DNA of 64,000 nt. It comes from Actinomycetota bacterium. Its GTDB lineage: Bacteria; Actinomycetota; Geothermincolia; Geothermincolales; RBG-13-55-18. This document shows, piece by piece, positions 8,767 to 17,326 of this stretch (the first letter of the stretch is position 1; each line of letters opens with the position of its first letter). The notes below the pieces were generated by a model that saw only the letters and a program-made list of their open reading frames with translations, was not told where the DNA came from and did not search any database. The stretch lies in assembly GCA_013178005.1 (NCBI GenBank), contig JABLXL010000001.1, forward strand, positions 1 through 64,000, written 5' to 3'. The translations under genes and the position numbers were made by a program.

Positions 8767-9558
8767 ATGTACTATGCCGGCATCGACGTCGGGTCTCTCA
8801 CCGCGCAGGCGGTGGTGATCAACGCCAAGGGGATCGTGGCCTACAAAAGCATAGGCGTCAAACCGCACCCCGTGCAGTCCGCCAAGACGGTGGTCGACAT
8901 GCTCATACAAGAGCAGGGCATCAACTGGAACGAGGTCAAGTTCTGCGTCAGCACCGGCTACGGAAGGGAGCAGGTGCAGGCGGAGGGACTGTCCCAGGAC
9001 AACGTGAGCGAGATAAGCTGCCACGGCATGGGGGCCTCCTGGCTGGTGCCGGATGTACGCACGGTCATCGACATCGGGGGCCAGGATGCCAAGGTGATCC
9101 GCGTGGGGAAGGGCGGGGAACTCGTGGACTTCGTCATGAACGACAAGTGCGCGGCCGGGACGGGGAGGTTCCTGGAGGTGCAGGCGCGCACCCTCGGCCT
9201 TTCCCTGGACGAGCTGGGAACGGTTTCCTTCTCGGCCGAGCGCACCCTGGAGCTGTCCAGCCGGTGCAGCATCTTCTGCGAGACGGAGGTGCTGCATTAC
9301 CTCCAGCGAGGGCACACCAAGGCCGACATCGCAGCGGGCGTGAACCGCGCCATGGCTGAGCGCGTGGCCGCCCTGGTGCGCCGCGTGGGGCTGGAGAAAG
9401 AAGTGACCATGAGCGGCGGGGTGGCCAAGAACGCCGCGGTGCGCGCGGAGCTCGAGCGCATGCTCAACGTGCGCCTGATTAAGTACGACACCGACTCCCA
9501 GATCGTGGGGGCGCTTGGGGCCGCGCTCATGGCGCGCAAGATGGGAGGCGGATCATGA
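8767..9558 (+). CDS. BadF/BcrA-type ATPase activase, subunit 1 (BzdQ/BcrD- or HgdC-like)
   Basis: 263 residues of the ASKHA-fold activase family. Motifs in order: GIDVGSLTAQ (phosphate 1), STGYGR, DIGGQDAKVI (phosphate 2), NDKCAAGTGRFLE, SSRCSIFCETE and SGGVAKN. The two Cys positions (NDKC and SSRC) ligate the 4Fe-4S cluster shared across a dimer interface. It hydrolyses ATP to drive low-potential electron transfer into the reductase subunits. ATG 8767 was chosen over the in-frame TTG at 8761 because AAAGGGAGG ends at 8760, which leaves correct spacing only for the ATG. It overlaps the next gene by four bases (ATGA). Confidence 0.88.
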   Translation: MYYAGIDVGSLTAQAVVINAKGIVAYKSIGVKPHPVQSAKTVVDMLIQEQGINWNEVKFCVSTGYGREQVQAEGLSQDNVSEISCHGMGASWLVPDVRTVIDIGGQDAKVIRVGKGGELVDFVMNDKCAAGTGRFLEVQARTLGLSLDELGTVSFSAERTLELSSRCSIFCETEVLHYLQRGHTKADIAAGVNRAMAERVAALVRRVGLEKEVTMSGGVAKNAAVRAELERMLNVRLIKYDTDSQIVGALGAALMARKMGGGS

Positions 9559-10328
9559 AATACCTGGGTCTGGACGTGGGGAGCCTGTACACCAAGGCGG
9601 TGGTGATGGACGGCGACATCCTGGCGGCCTCGCGGGTCATCGAGACCACCGGCAACGTGTCCGACGAGGTCCAGGAGCTGGTGGACGCGGTGCTTTCCGC
9701 CGCCGGCGTTACGGAGAGCGGGCTGGGCGGGATCGGGGTCACCGGGCGCGGCGCCGAGCTGGTCGAGGTGGGCGACGTGCGTCGCGACGACGTTTCATGT
9801 CTCGCCATGGCGGTGAGCCGCTTGGTGCCGGACGCCAACCTGGTGCTCGACGTGGGCGGGCAGAGTGTGACCTCCATACTCATCGATGGTGAAGGCTGCG
9901 TGGTGGATTTCATGCGCAACGACAAGTGCGCATCGGGGTCGGGAAAGTTCCTCACCGTGATGGGTGCCGCCCTTGGATATGGGGTGGAGGAGCTGGACGA
10001 GGTGGCGGCGCGCTCCCGCAACAAGGTGCCGGTGAGCTCGCAGTGCGGCGTCTTCGTGGAGAGCGAGCTCATAACCCACGTGAACGACGGCGTGGACCCT
10101 GCGGATATCATGGCAGGGATATGCGAGTCGGTGGCGAAGATCCTCATCTCCCAGGCGTTGAAGTTCGGGTTCCAGGACGAATACACCATCACCGGAGGCG
10201 TTGCCAAGCTGCGCTCGGTAGTGGACCCGGCGAAGGAGAAGATACGAGGTGAGTACCGGGACTTTCCCTTCGACCCGCAGCTGGCTTGTGCCGTGGGAGC
10301 TGCCTTCCTTGCAGAAGAGGAAGCATAA
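9555..10328 (+). CDS. BadF/BcrA-type ATPase activase, subunit 2 (BzdP/BcrA-like)
   Basis: 257 residues, homologous to but clearly different from the preceding activase. Motifs: GLDVGSLYTK, TGRGAELV, DVGGQSVTSI, NDKCASGSGKFL, SSQCGVFVESE and TGGVAKL. The Asp of GGQD is replaced by Ser here. The cluster-binding Cys of NDKC and SSQC are kept. Two unequal activase subunits are a hallmark of benzoyl-CoA reductases rather than the HgdC homodimers of 2-hydroxyglutaryl-CoA dehydratase systems, supporting a reductase-type complex. Translation is coupled to the first activase through ATGA. It ends the contiguous operon; repeats follow. Confidence 0.86.
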   Translation: MKYLGLDVGSLYTKAVVMDGDILAASRVIETTGNVSDEVQELVDAVLSAAGVTESGLGGIGVTGRGAELVEVGDVRRDDVSCLAMAVSRLVPDANLVLDVGGQSVTSILIDGEGCVVDFMRNDKCASGSGKFLTVMGAALGYGVEELDEVAARSRNKVPVSSQCGVFVESELITHVNDGVDPADIMAGICESVAKILISQALKFGFQDEYTITGGVAKLRSVVDPAKEKIRGEYRDFPFDPQLACAVGAAFLAEEEA

Positions 10329-10377
10329 GAGGTCGGCCCTTGGCGGAATAGGAGGAGGAGGAATAAGGGCGTAGTCC

Positions 10378-10629
10378 TTGTCTAATGTATGAAGGGAGCT
10401 CCCACCTCGGGGTCGGGAAGCTAGCGATGGCTCGGTCCGGAACAAGGCCCGATCGCTCTGATCGCTCAGCTTGTGGCCTATGGCCAGCCCTGACCCCTAG
10501 CCCTTCTTGTCTATTACATGAAGGGAGCTCCCACCTCGGGGTCGGGAAGCTAGCGATGGCTCGGTCCGGAACAAGGCCCGATCGCTCTGATCGCTCAGCT
10601 TGTGGCCTATGGCCAGCCCTGACCCCTAG
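10378..10629. repeat. Two direct copies of a 129-bp repeat
   Basis: The copies are 10378-10500 and 10507-10629 and nearly identical, with a period of 129. Each runs from CTTGTCTA through GGGAGCTCCCACCTCGGGG to GGCCAGCCCTGACCCCTAG. The last part is the GGCCGAGGGGTCAGGGCTGG end of the dispersed element in inverted orientation; the GGGTCGTATCTTGA core is absent. It separates the reductase operon from the paralogous subunit gene. Confidence 0.9.
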
Positions 10630-10724
10630 GCCTAGGAGATGCTTAAGGGGACGCAGGATCACGCGAGTAAGAGCCGGCGAAGTAACCAATGATCTTATCG
10701 CGGCGAAACGAAGGAGGAGATCCA

Positions 10725-12128
10725 ATGGCGGGAAGCGAGGTCAGGGAATACGAAGGCCTGGTGAACCGGGTTTCGGGTATATTCGGTCTGCTGAAATATT
10801 TCCCGGAAGACATGAGCGACGAGGAGGTAGAGGGAGTTCTCCATATATTGCCATCCGATATGGCAGCCACTATCAATGCAGTGATGGCGCCACGTATACG
10901 CAGGGCGAGCATTGCCTTCCTGAAGGGGTTCCAGGAGTGGTTCGACGGGGCCCTTGCCGCCAAGGCTCAAGGGAAGAAGATAATCCTGGTGCCCTTCAAT
11001 TTCCCGCCAGAGTTCATATATTGCTTTCGAAATGCCTACCCCCTCACAAGCGAGGTGCTCACCGTTTCCGGTGTGGCTTCCCTGGAGGGGCAAGGCGAGA
11101 GGTACTGGGACTTCGCCATGGGGCTAGGGCTGCCAGATTACCTGTGCTCTTCCAACACCATCGAGTTGGGATCAGCCCTTACGGGGGCGGACTTCGAGCC
11201 GGACGCCATCGTCTCCGCGGCGCCCGGTAGCTGCGACGCTAACTCCAAGATCCACGAGTTTGTTGCCCGTTACCTCGGGGTTCCACAATTCCTGTTGGAC
11301 AAGCCTGTCGACGATTCCCCGCGGGGACGGCGCGCCTACCGCACTTACTTCCGCGCCCTGGTCAAGGACATGGAGGATTTCCTGGGTGAGGAGCTGGAAG
11401 AAGAGCGCATGCGGGGGGTGCTTTCCCGCGCCAACGAGGCGACGCGTCTCTATTACGACCTATGGGAAATGCGCAAGGCGCGCCCTAATCCCTGTCCCAA
11501 CCTGTTCACCCTTTATGCATACGGTATCCGTTACACGCTTTGGGGGACGGAGATCGCCCCGCGGGTGCTGCGGGTGATGCTCGAGACGGTAAAGGAACGG
11601 TTGGAGAAGGGTCTCTATCCCTCGGAAGAGGAGGTAGCCCGCTGCTTCTGGATTTACACGTATTACTACTGGGACTGGTACGGTTTCTTCAACCGCATGG
11701 AGGAGAGAGGGATAACCGTGCTGGGCGACCTGTTGGGGTCCTTTTTCTTCCAGCCTGTGGACACCTCTACCAGGGAGAGCATGATCGATGGGTTGGCGGA
11801 CACCTGTTGGGATTATGCCATGACCAGGCAGGTGGGCGCGGAGTCCATGTCCTCCCAGTGGTTGGAGGACATCTCATATTGGACGTCGCATCTCGATGCG
11901 GACGCCTGTATCTACTGCGGTCACCATTCCTGTAAGCAGACCTGGAGCGTGTTCTCGCTGGTGCGGGGGGAGATCATGAAGCGCTCCAAGCTTCCCACCC
12001 TCATGCTGCAGGGAGATTCCTGGATCAGGCGCATGACTCCCATGAGCGCGCTGGACGAGCAGATCGACGAGTTCGTAGCCACGGTATTGAAGAAAAGGCG
12101 GACCACTCCCGCTCGCCAGGTGGGTTAG
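10725..12128 (+). CDS. Second BzdO/BcrB-like large subunit, paralogue of 7327-8727
   Basis: 467 residues, co-linear with the 466-residue subunit upstream. It keeps LCSSNT, SCDANSK and ACIYCGHHSCKQTW and the terminal GDSWIRRMTP block. The second cysteine of ISDC is lost (VSAAPGSCD here). ATG 10725 follows AAGGAGGAGA at good spacing; an upstream ATG at 10689 lacks such a site. No second small subunit or activase accompanies it, so it probably shares the partners encoded upstream and may change substrate range, or be a recent duplicate. Third-position bases look slightly richer in A/T than in the first copy. The stop codon TAG is immediately followed by the dispersed element. Confidence 0.85.
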   Translation: MAGSEVREYEGLVNRVSGIFGLLKYFPEDMSDEEVEGVLHILPSDMAATINAVMAPRIRRASIAFLKGFQEWFDGALAAKAQGKKIILVPFNFPPEFIYCFRNAYPLTSEVLTVSGVASLEGQGERYWDFAMGLGLPDYLCSSNTIELGSALTGADFEPDAIVSAAPGSCDANSKIHEFVARYLGVPQFLLDKPVDDSPRGRRAYRTYFRALVKDMEDFLGEELEEERMRGVLSRANEATRLYYDLWEMRKARPNPCPNLFTLYAYGIRYTLWGTEIAPRVLRVMLETVKERLEKGLYPSEEEVARCFWIYTYYYWDWYGFFNRMEERGITVLGDLLGSFFFQPVDTSTRESMIDGLADTCWDYAMTRQVGAESMSSQWLEDISYWTSHLDADACIYCGHHSCKQTWSVFSLVRGEIMKRSKLPTLMLQGDSWIRRMTPMSALDEQIDEFVATVLKKRRTTPARQVG

Positions 12129-12366
12129 TAGGCCGAGGGGTCAGGGATGGCCATCGGCCTGAAGCCTGAGGATTCATGTCTCGAAATCAGCCGGAGGTTG
12201 AGCGGTCGCTGCGGCAACAAATAGGGCCTGGCAGAGCCGTTGTTGGTCCCATGGTCCCAGTGTGGGGGCTGCTTCAGGTAAGGAGCATTGTCCGTCCCCT
12301 TGGTTTCGCGTGGGATGGCTGAACGCCGGCCAAAAGCAAAGCGAGGAAAAATTCAAGATACGACCC
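12129..12366. repeat. Dispersed repeat element, copy B, flush between two convergent stop codons
   Basis: It begins TAGGCCGAGGGGTCAGGG directly after the stop of the reductase subunit. It ends with AAAAGCAAAGCGAGG...CAAGATACGACCCC at 12332-12366, abutting the stop codon (CTA, 12367-12369) of the convergent response regulator gene. The length of 238 bp and the two characteristic ends make this the clearest full-length copy. Confidence 0.9.
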
Positions 12367-13023
12367 CTAGGTTTGTCTGCTCAAGTATATCTTTACAGCG
12401 GCGGTGCGGGAGTTCACAGCGAGTTTGCGGAATATCCCGGAGACCGCCTTTTCCACCGTCTTCGGCGAGAGAAAGAGCTTTACCCCTATCTCTTTATTGC
12501 TCATGCCTTCGCTCATCAATTCGAGGACCTCGCATTCTCTGGGCGTAAGGGAGTCTAAAGGTGAAGGACGCGGCTCCTTGCGCCCCTCCTCCTTGAAGGC
12601 GGATACGATCATGTCGAGGACTTGAGGGCTAAAGACCTTTTCACCCTTATAGGCCTTGCGGATGGCGCTTACCAGCTCGGCGCTGGCGACTTTCTTCGGC
12701 AGGTAGCCGTCCGCCCCCACCTGCAAAGCCCGGTTGACGTATTCATAATCCTCGTACATGGAAAGCATGATGACCTTCAGGAGGGGATAGCTCTCCTTCA
12801 AACGCCTGCAGACCTCGATGCCCGACATGTCGGATAGCTTTATGTCCAGCACCACGACGTCGGGAAGCAGCGTCTCCGCCTTATCCAGCGAAGTCGTCCC
12901 GTCCTCGGCCTCGCCCACCACCGTTATGTCGTCCTGCTTTTCGATGAGGGACGAAAGGCCTTCACGGAGTATGGCATGGTCGTCGACCAGGAGGACGCGT
13001 ATTTTTCCCTGCCTGCGTTCCAT
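12367..13023 (-). CDS. NarL/LuxR-family response regulator
   Basis: 218 residues. The receiver domain (1-125) has acidic DD (VLLVDDHAILR), the phospho-acceptor Asp in VVVLDIKLSD, and Lys in LPKKV. The C-terminal LuxR helix-turn-helix is at about 155-215 (LTPRECEVLELMSEGMSNKEI), and the spacing is normal. It lies 44 bp downstream of the histidine kinase gene on the same strand, so the two form a two-component pair with the kinase transcribed first. Targets are unknown. The ATG has a GGGAGGAATT site upstream. The TAG stop abuts the dispersed element. Confidence 0.95.
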   Translation of the reverse strand: MERRQGKIRVLLVDDHAILREGLSSLIEKQDDITVVGEAEDGTTSLDKAETLLPDVVVLDIKLSDMSGIEVCRRLKESYPLLKVIMLSMYEDYEYVNRALQVGADGYLPKKVASAELVSAIRKAYKGEKVFSPQVLDMIVSAFKEEGRKEPRPSPLDSLTPRECEVLELMSEGMSNKEIGVKLFLSPKTVEKAVSGIFRKLAVNSRTAAVKIYLSRQT

Positions 13024-13067
13024 CGCCCAATTCCTCCCGACGTCTCCTACCTATGATCCTCCATGGA

Positions 13068-15146
13068 TCAATGTGGCAGGCGGACCACCACCGTTACTCC
13101 CTTTTCGCATGGGGGGAACTCCAGGGTCGCCCCTATGCGCTCGGCCCGCTCGCGCATATTTACCAGGCCTAGACGTATCGATTCACCAGATTCGCCGCAT
13201 ACCGTCGTACTTACTCGCGTCGAAAAGGCTTCCCCGGCGTTTGCGGGGTACCGGGCTCCCTTTGTCGCCCCGGGTTTCCCCGCGGTTCCCCTCGTCGCGG
13301 AAGCTTCCCCGCCTCCAGCAGCTTTGCCCTTCGGCTCTGCACTTTTTTCGCCTGCGGCTCTTCCGGGCCGTGCTGTCCCCACTTGCCGTGCGTCGCTCTG
13401 GCCACGTCGAGGCGGCACTACCGTTATGGGCGAATCAATAGTGGGCGTATCGCCGCGTGCCCCGCCGTCTCGACCGGGTTCATCCTTCCCGGGGGTCATC
13501 TCCCCTTCGGGTGCCTTCTCCCCTGGGCTCCGTTCATCATGCCGTGCTCTGTCTCCGGTCGAGGTCTTTTCACCGCTCGACAGCGCTTCTCCTTTCCGTG
13601 TCGCGTTCTCCGCCCGTATATGCCCGCCGTCGGTTTCTGTCTCCGCGAACCCGTGCCCATCGTCGCTGATCACCAACTTCACTCCATGCTCATCGCGTTT
13701 GAATTCCACCCGGGCACGGCTGGCGCCTGAATGCTTCACCACGTTGTTGAGCGCCTCCTGGGCGATGCGGTAGAGGTTTATCTTCACGTCTCCTGAAAGC
13801 GCGCCCTCCTCTCCTTCCGTAACCAAGGTGAACTCGATGGGGTAGTCGGCGTTCATCCTGCGCACCAGGTTGCGCAGGGCCTCGATGAGCCCGAGGTCGT
13901 CCAGGACGGGCGGATGTAACGAGGCGGAGAGATCGTGCACCTGCTTGAGGACTTGGGATATCGAGGAAGAGGCGGACTCTATGTGCGCGCGCACCGCCTC
14001 GGGAACGTCCATCTCGCTCAAGGCCAACTCCAGGTTCACCAGCGCGTTGCTGAGATTTTGCCCCGTGTCGTCGTGGAGGTCCCGCGCCACCGCCGACCTC
14101 TCGCGTTCCTGTATCTCGAGGATGGACTGAAAGAGGGCTTTCAATTCCATGTTCTTGTACCGCAACTCGCGCGTAAGGTCCGCGTTTTCCTTCATCTGCC
14201 TTGTTAGCAAATACTGCTTGAAGCTCATCTCCGTCACTACCTGGGCGATGGCGTTGACCACGGAGAGGAGAAACTCCACTTCCTCGATGTTCACGTTCCT
14301 GACTTGCTGGAGTGACGCGAGCAGGGGCTCGGGATCGACGTCCAGTTCCTCCGCCAACTTGCGGTACCTATCGGGGTCCGGCGGCTCCATCAGCGAAGCA
14401 TCGCCGCTGATCATCCCCACGATCTCTCCGCCCAGGATGAGCGGCGCGTCGAAGCACATGAATCCAGCGTGGCAGACTCTAACCTTTGGCGCCATCGCCT
14501 TCTTAAGCTCCGCGAGGCCACCGATGGCCGAATCGTAGCAGCGCAACACTCCCTCGAAGGAGTCGATGATCAGCTTGCAGTGCTCGCCCCCGGTCGTGCT
14601 CACCACTACCGGCATGCAATTCATGTCCAGCACCCAGAGTCTCACTCCCGTGATGCGGGCCAGCTCGTCCACCAGCTCCTGGAGGTACTTGACGTCAAGG
14701 ATCTCCGTGAAAGCTATATCCCTGAGCTGTAGGCCCCCTATCAGATCCTGATAGGCTTTGGGCGGAGCGAGGACCCCGATTTCCTCGAGAAAGTAACCCA
14801 CTCCGAGAGACCACAGGTCTATGAATGGCCTCAACATGTCGAGTTTAAGCTTGCCCTCACGCACCAGGGATACGAAGCGGTCGCCGAAGTCGCGCGCGTC
14901 TTTGACGTGCCGGAAGGCCTCCAGGTCTCTGGGGTCATCGAAGTGGAGCTCGAAGAGGGGGCGTGTCCTTGGTTTCTTTCCATGGATAAAACGCCCCTCG
15001 ACTTTTTCCACGGTTATGGAGCCGCCGGGCGCGCGCACCACGAGCACCGCGCCGTCCCCCAACGGTTTTATGGCGGAATTGATGGGACTGTCCTCGGAGG
15101 TGAACAGCTCCGCAAGCTCCTCGAGCAGCTCTTGAACGGACTCCAT
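13068..15146 (-). CDS. PocR-domain sensor histidine kinase with a large insertion in the ATP-binding domain
   Basis: 692 residues. The N-terminus (1-125) resembles an SCP2-like fold. Residues 150-310 form a PocR-type ligand-binding domain with several Cys (EHCKLI, LRCYDS, RVCHAGFMCFD) that could bind metal or sense redox. A coiled coil follows at about 315-350. The HisKA_3 dimerisation domain carries the phospho-acceptor His358 in RDLHDDTGQ. The ATPase domain has its N box (QEALNNVVKHS, about 463-473) and G1 box (DDGHGF, 495-500). About 155 low-complexity residues rich in Gly, Glu, Arg and Thr (501-655) are then inserted before the G2-like GLVNMRERAERIGA (from 659). No membrane segment is seen, so it is cytoplasmic. 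It pairs with the downstream response regulator. Confidence 0.92.
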   Translation of the reverse strand: MESVQELLEELAELFTSEDSPINSAIKPLGDGAVLVVRAPGGSITVEKVEGRFIHGKKPRTRPLFELHFDDPRDLEAFRHVKDARDFGDRFVSLVREGKLKLDMLRPFIDLWSLGVGYFLEEIGVLAPPKAYQDLIGGLQLRDIAFTEILDVKYLQELVDELARITGVRLWVLDMNCMPVVVSTTGGEHCKLIIDSFEGVLRCYDSAIGGLAELKKAMAPKVRVCHAGFMCFDAPLILGGEIVGMISGDASLMEPPDPDRYRKLAEELDVDPEPLLASLQQVRNVNIEEVEFLLSVVNAIAQVVTEMSFKQYLLTRQMKENADLTRELRYKNMELKALFQSILEIQERERSAVARDLHDDTGQNLSNALVNLELALSEMDVPEAVRAHIESASSSISQVLKQVHDLSASLHPPVLDDLGLIEALRNLVRRMNADYPIEFTLVTEGEEGALSGDVKINLYRIAQEALNNVVKHSGASRARVEFKRDEHGVKLVISDDGHGFAETETDGGHIRAENATRKGEALSSGEKTSTGDRARHDERSPGEKAPEGEMTPGKDEPGRDGGARGDTPTIDSPITVVPPRRGQSDARQVGTARPGRAAGEKSAEPKGKAAGGGEASATRGTAGKPGATKGARYPANAGEAFSTRVSTTVCGESGESIRLGLVNMRERAERIGATLEFPPCEKGVTVVVRLPH

Positions 15147-15224
15147 ATGATGATTATATCCGGATAGGGTCGGCCACGGATATGGGGTGTTTTATTGAGG
15201 TCGGTGTGGTCTAGGGGCTGGGGT

Positions 15225-15483
15225 GAGGAATAAGGCCGAGGGGCCAGGGCTGGCCATCAGCCTGAGGCCGAGGTACCAAGCCTTGAATTTGGCTACAGGC
15301 TGAGCGGTCAGAGCGATCAGGCCTTGGTCTGGCCAGAGACGGCGTTGACCTCAAGACTTCGAGGCGAGGGTTCGCCTCAGGCATGGAGCATGAGCTGATC
15401 CCACGGTTTCGCAGGGGGTGGCCGAACGCCTGCCGAAAGCAAAGCGAGGAATAATTCAAGATACGACCCCAAGGCTACGACCC
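15225..15483. repeat. Dispersed repeat element, copy C
   Basis: It opens GGCCGAGGGGCCAGGGCTGGCCAT near 15235 and ends AAAGCAAAGCGAGGAATAATTC...ATACGACCCC at 15435-15470, plus a second partial CTACGACCCCTAGG that reaches the stop codon of the glycosyltransferase at 15484. Its other end lies about 80 bp upstream of the kinase start, so promoter and element share this interval. Confidence 0.85.
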
Positions 15484-17070
15484 CTAGGCTTGGTAGGCTT
15501 GGAGGAGTTGGGCACGCATACGGGCGTGGTCGAATTCCCGCTCAACCTTGCGGCGGGCGCGTCGAGTGTAGTTCTCCACCGCCTGGGGGGCCTGGAGATA
15601 GAACGAGATGGCGTCGGCAAGGGCGACGGGGTCGCGGTCCGGCACCAGGATGCCGTCACGCCCGTCCTCCACGATCTCGCGTGGCCCGCGCACGTCACAG
15701 GCTATGACGGGTACCCCGGAGGCCATGGCCTCGATGAGGGTCACGCCGAAACCCTCGCGGGTGGACGGTAGAACGTAGATGTCGAACATGCGGTAGAAGC
15801 GCTCTGGGTCGAAACGGTAACCCGTGAAAAAAAGGCGATTCGCGAAGAGATCCCCCTGCCCAACAGGCTTATCTTCTCCCTCCACCGAGAGGCCATCGTG
15901 GTTGGGTGGCATTGCGGCGGCACCGTTCCCCTGGGGCCCGGTTCCCGCATCTTCCAAACCGGCGTCCCCTCCATCTCCGGTAAGTGCCCGGTCCCCATCC
16001 GTTCTCATGTTGCCATCCTGCCTCGTCACTTTCTGATCCTGAGGCATCCCGGCTGTATCATCTTGAGGGGTTGGGCCCGGGAATTGGTCGCACAATGGGG
16101 TTTCGGGCCCCGAGCCGGATGGAGCAGGTGCCGTATCAGTGGGTGAAGGGCTTGGACCCTGTGGGGCATGCTCCGTCTCCTCGGTTTCGCGGGGGATGGA
16201 CGAACGCCACCTGGAAGCAAAGCGAGGAAAAAGTGAAGATACGACCCCAGATCTCGGTGCGGCCCCAGATCTCGGTGAAGATGCAACCTCAGATCTCGAA
16301 GCAAGGCGCGTGAAAAGCGAAGATAAGACCCCAGGGTACTGAGGTTCGATGGAATAATCTCCCACCAACACCAGGCAGAGTTGGGGATGGGAAGGGAGGA
16401 GGCTCGCCACCGCCTCCGCCAGAGTATCCAGGTTCTTCTCCCGTCTTATCTCCCCGATATACCCGATGACGACGGCTTCCGGGGGAATGCCCAGCTCCGC
16501 TCTCAAGCCGCCGTCGTCCCCGGGTCGGAAACGCTCCGGGTCGACGCCGTTGTATATGAGCTTGGCCTTAGTGGGGGCGACCACCTTCTTGGCCGCGGCG
16601 AGGGCGAGGTCGTCCGTGTTGACGAAGATCATCAGGTGGCAACGCCTACCCGCGAAGCGTTCGGCCATTAGCACCAGGCGTTTCCTCAGCCCGCTGGAGC
16701 GGTGAGAGAAATAAAATCCGTTGCAGGTATGGATAACGGTGCTGACTCCCAGTTTCCATGCCGCGGCGCGACCAAGGACGCCGTCCTTGGGATTATGGGT
16801 GTGCACGATGTCGAAAGCGCCCTCTCTCACAAGGGATTTGAGGCGAAAATAAGCCTTGAGATCTGATACGGGAGTGATGCTGCGGGTGATGGGAAGGTCG
16901 TGCACGATCAGGCCAGCTTCCTCCAGCGTTTCCGCGAAGGTAGTCACCTTGCAGGCGACGTGCACCTCGTGCCCCCGGTTAACCAACTCCCGGAAAAAAG
17001 GGAGCATGTAGGGCGAGGCGGCGAAACGATCCAGGTTGCATACCTCGAGTATGCGCAGCTTCTTTGACAT
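15484..17070 (-). CDS. Family 4 glycosyltransferase with an in-frame repeat-derived insertion
   Basis: 528 residues; usual relatives are about 370. N-terminal acceptor domain: LRILEVCNLDRFAASPY, THNPKDGVLGR, HTCNGFYF. The donor domain resumes with LIYNGVDPERF and GYIGEIRREKNLDTL, then LVLVGDYS at about 238-245. Normally RVRFTG follows within some 25 residues; here about 157 extra residues (247-403), rich in Pro, Ser, Gly and Asp, come first. FFTGYRFDPERF and STREGFGVTLIEAMASGVPVI (GT4 nucleotide-sugar motif with the E-x7-E pattern) follow. The insertion includes the dispersed DNA repeat translated in frame. ATG 17070 was chosen because homology starts there; upstream codons add an implausible leader. 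It probably makes surface polysaccharide; whether the enzyme is active is uncertain. Confidence 0.85.
   Translation of the reverse strand: MSKKLRILEVCNLDRFAASPYMLPFFRELVNRGHEVHVACKVTTFAETLEEAGLIVHDLPITRSITPVSDLKAYFRLKSLVREGAFDIVHTHNPKDGVLGRAAAWKLGVSTVIHTCNGFYFSHRSSGLRKRLVLMAERFAGRRCHLMIFVNTDDLALAAAKKVVAPTKAKLIYNGVDPERFRPGDDGGLRAELGIPPEAVVIGYIGEIRREKNLDTLAEAVASLLPSHPQLCLVLVGDYSIEPQYPGVLSSLFTRLASRSEVASSPRSGAAPRSGVVSSLFPRFASRWRSSIPRETEETEHAPQGPSPSPTDTAPAPSGSGPETPLCDQFPGPTPQDDTAGMPQDQKVTRQDGNMRTDGDRALTGDGGDAGLEDAGTGPQGNGAAAMPPNHDGLSVEGEDKPVGQGDLFANRLFFTGYRFDPERFYRMFDIYVLPSTREGFGVTLIEAMASGVPVIACDVRGPREIVEDGRDGILVPDRDPVALADAISFYLQAPQAVENYTRRARRKVEREFDHARMRAQLLQAYQA
16180..16335 (-). repeat. Dispersed repeat core embedded in the glycosyltransferase coding sequence
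   Basis: On the minus strand, GGGGTCTTATCTTCGCTTTT (16298-16332 region) and GGGGTCGTATCTTCACTTTT (16213-16249 region) are two copies of the element core. Between them lie three copies of an AGATCTG motif. The flank GGTTTCGCGGGGGATGG at about 16183-16199 matches the flank of the intergenic copies at 12302 and 15404. The segment is in frame with the gene and encodes residues of about 245-295. Confidence 0.85.
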
Positions 17071-17326
17071 AGTTACATTATAGGGCAAGGGGGATTTGGG
17101 GCTATGACCCACAAGAGACACGAGGTGGCATGTGGCGCTTGAAGACGGAGCATGCCCTGCGTGGCCCTGCTCCGGGGGAATCGAGCCGGTATCATCGAAT
17201 CCGGGAAGAAATGGGGCAAGGGGGGTTTGGGACCAGGACCAATGGGGGAGCATGCGGGTATCAGGCGATCACCAGGGTCGCGCTTTGGTTCTGCCGTTCC
17301 AGGTGCTGGCGATCAGGTACTGGCGC

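Noticed and set aside
6201-12128. Assignment as 2-hydroxyglutaryl-CoA dehydratase
   Set aside because: Not excluded, but two unequal activase subunits and subunit lengths fit benzoyl-CoA reductase-type systems better than HgdABC, so no specific dehydratase name was given.
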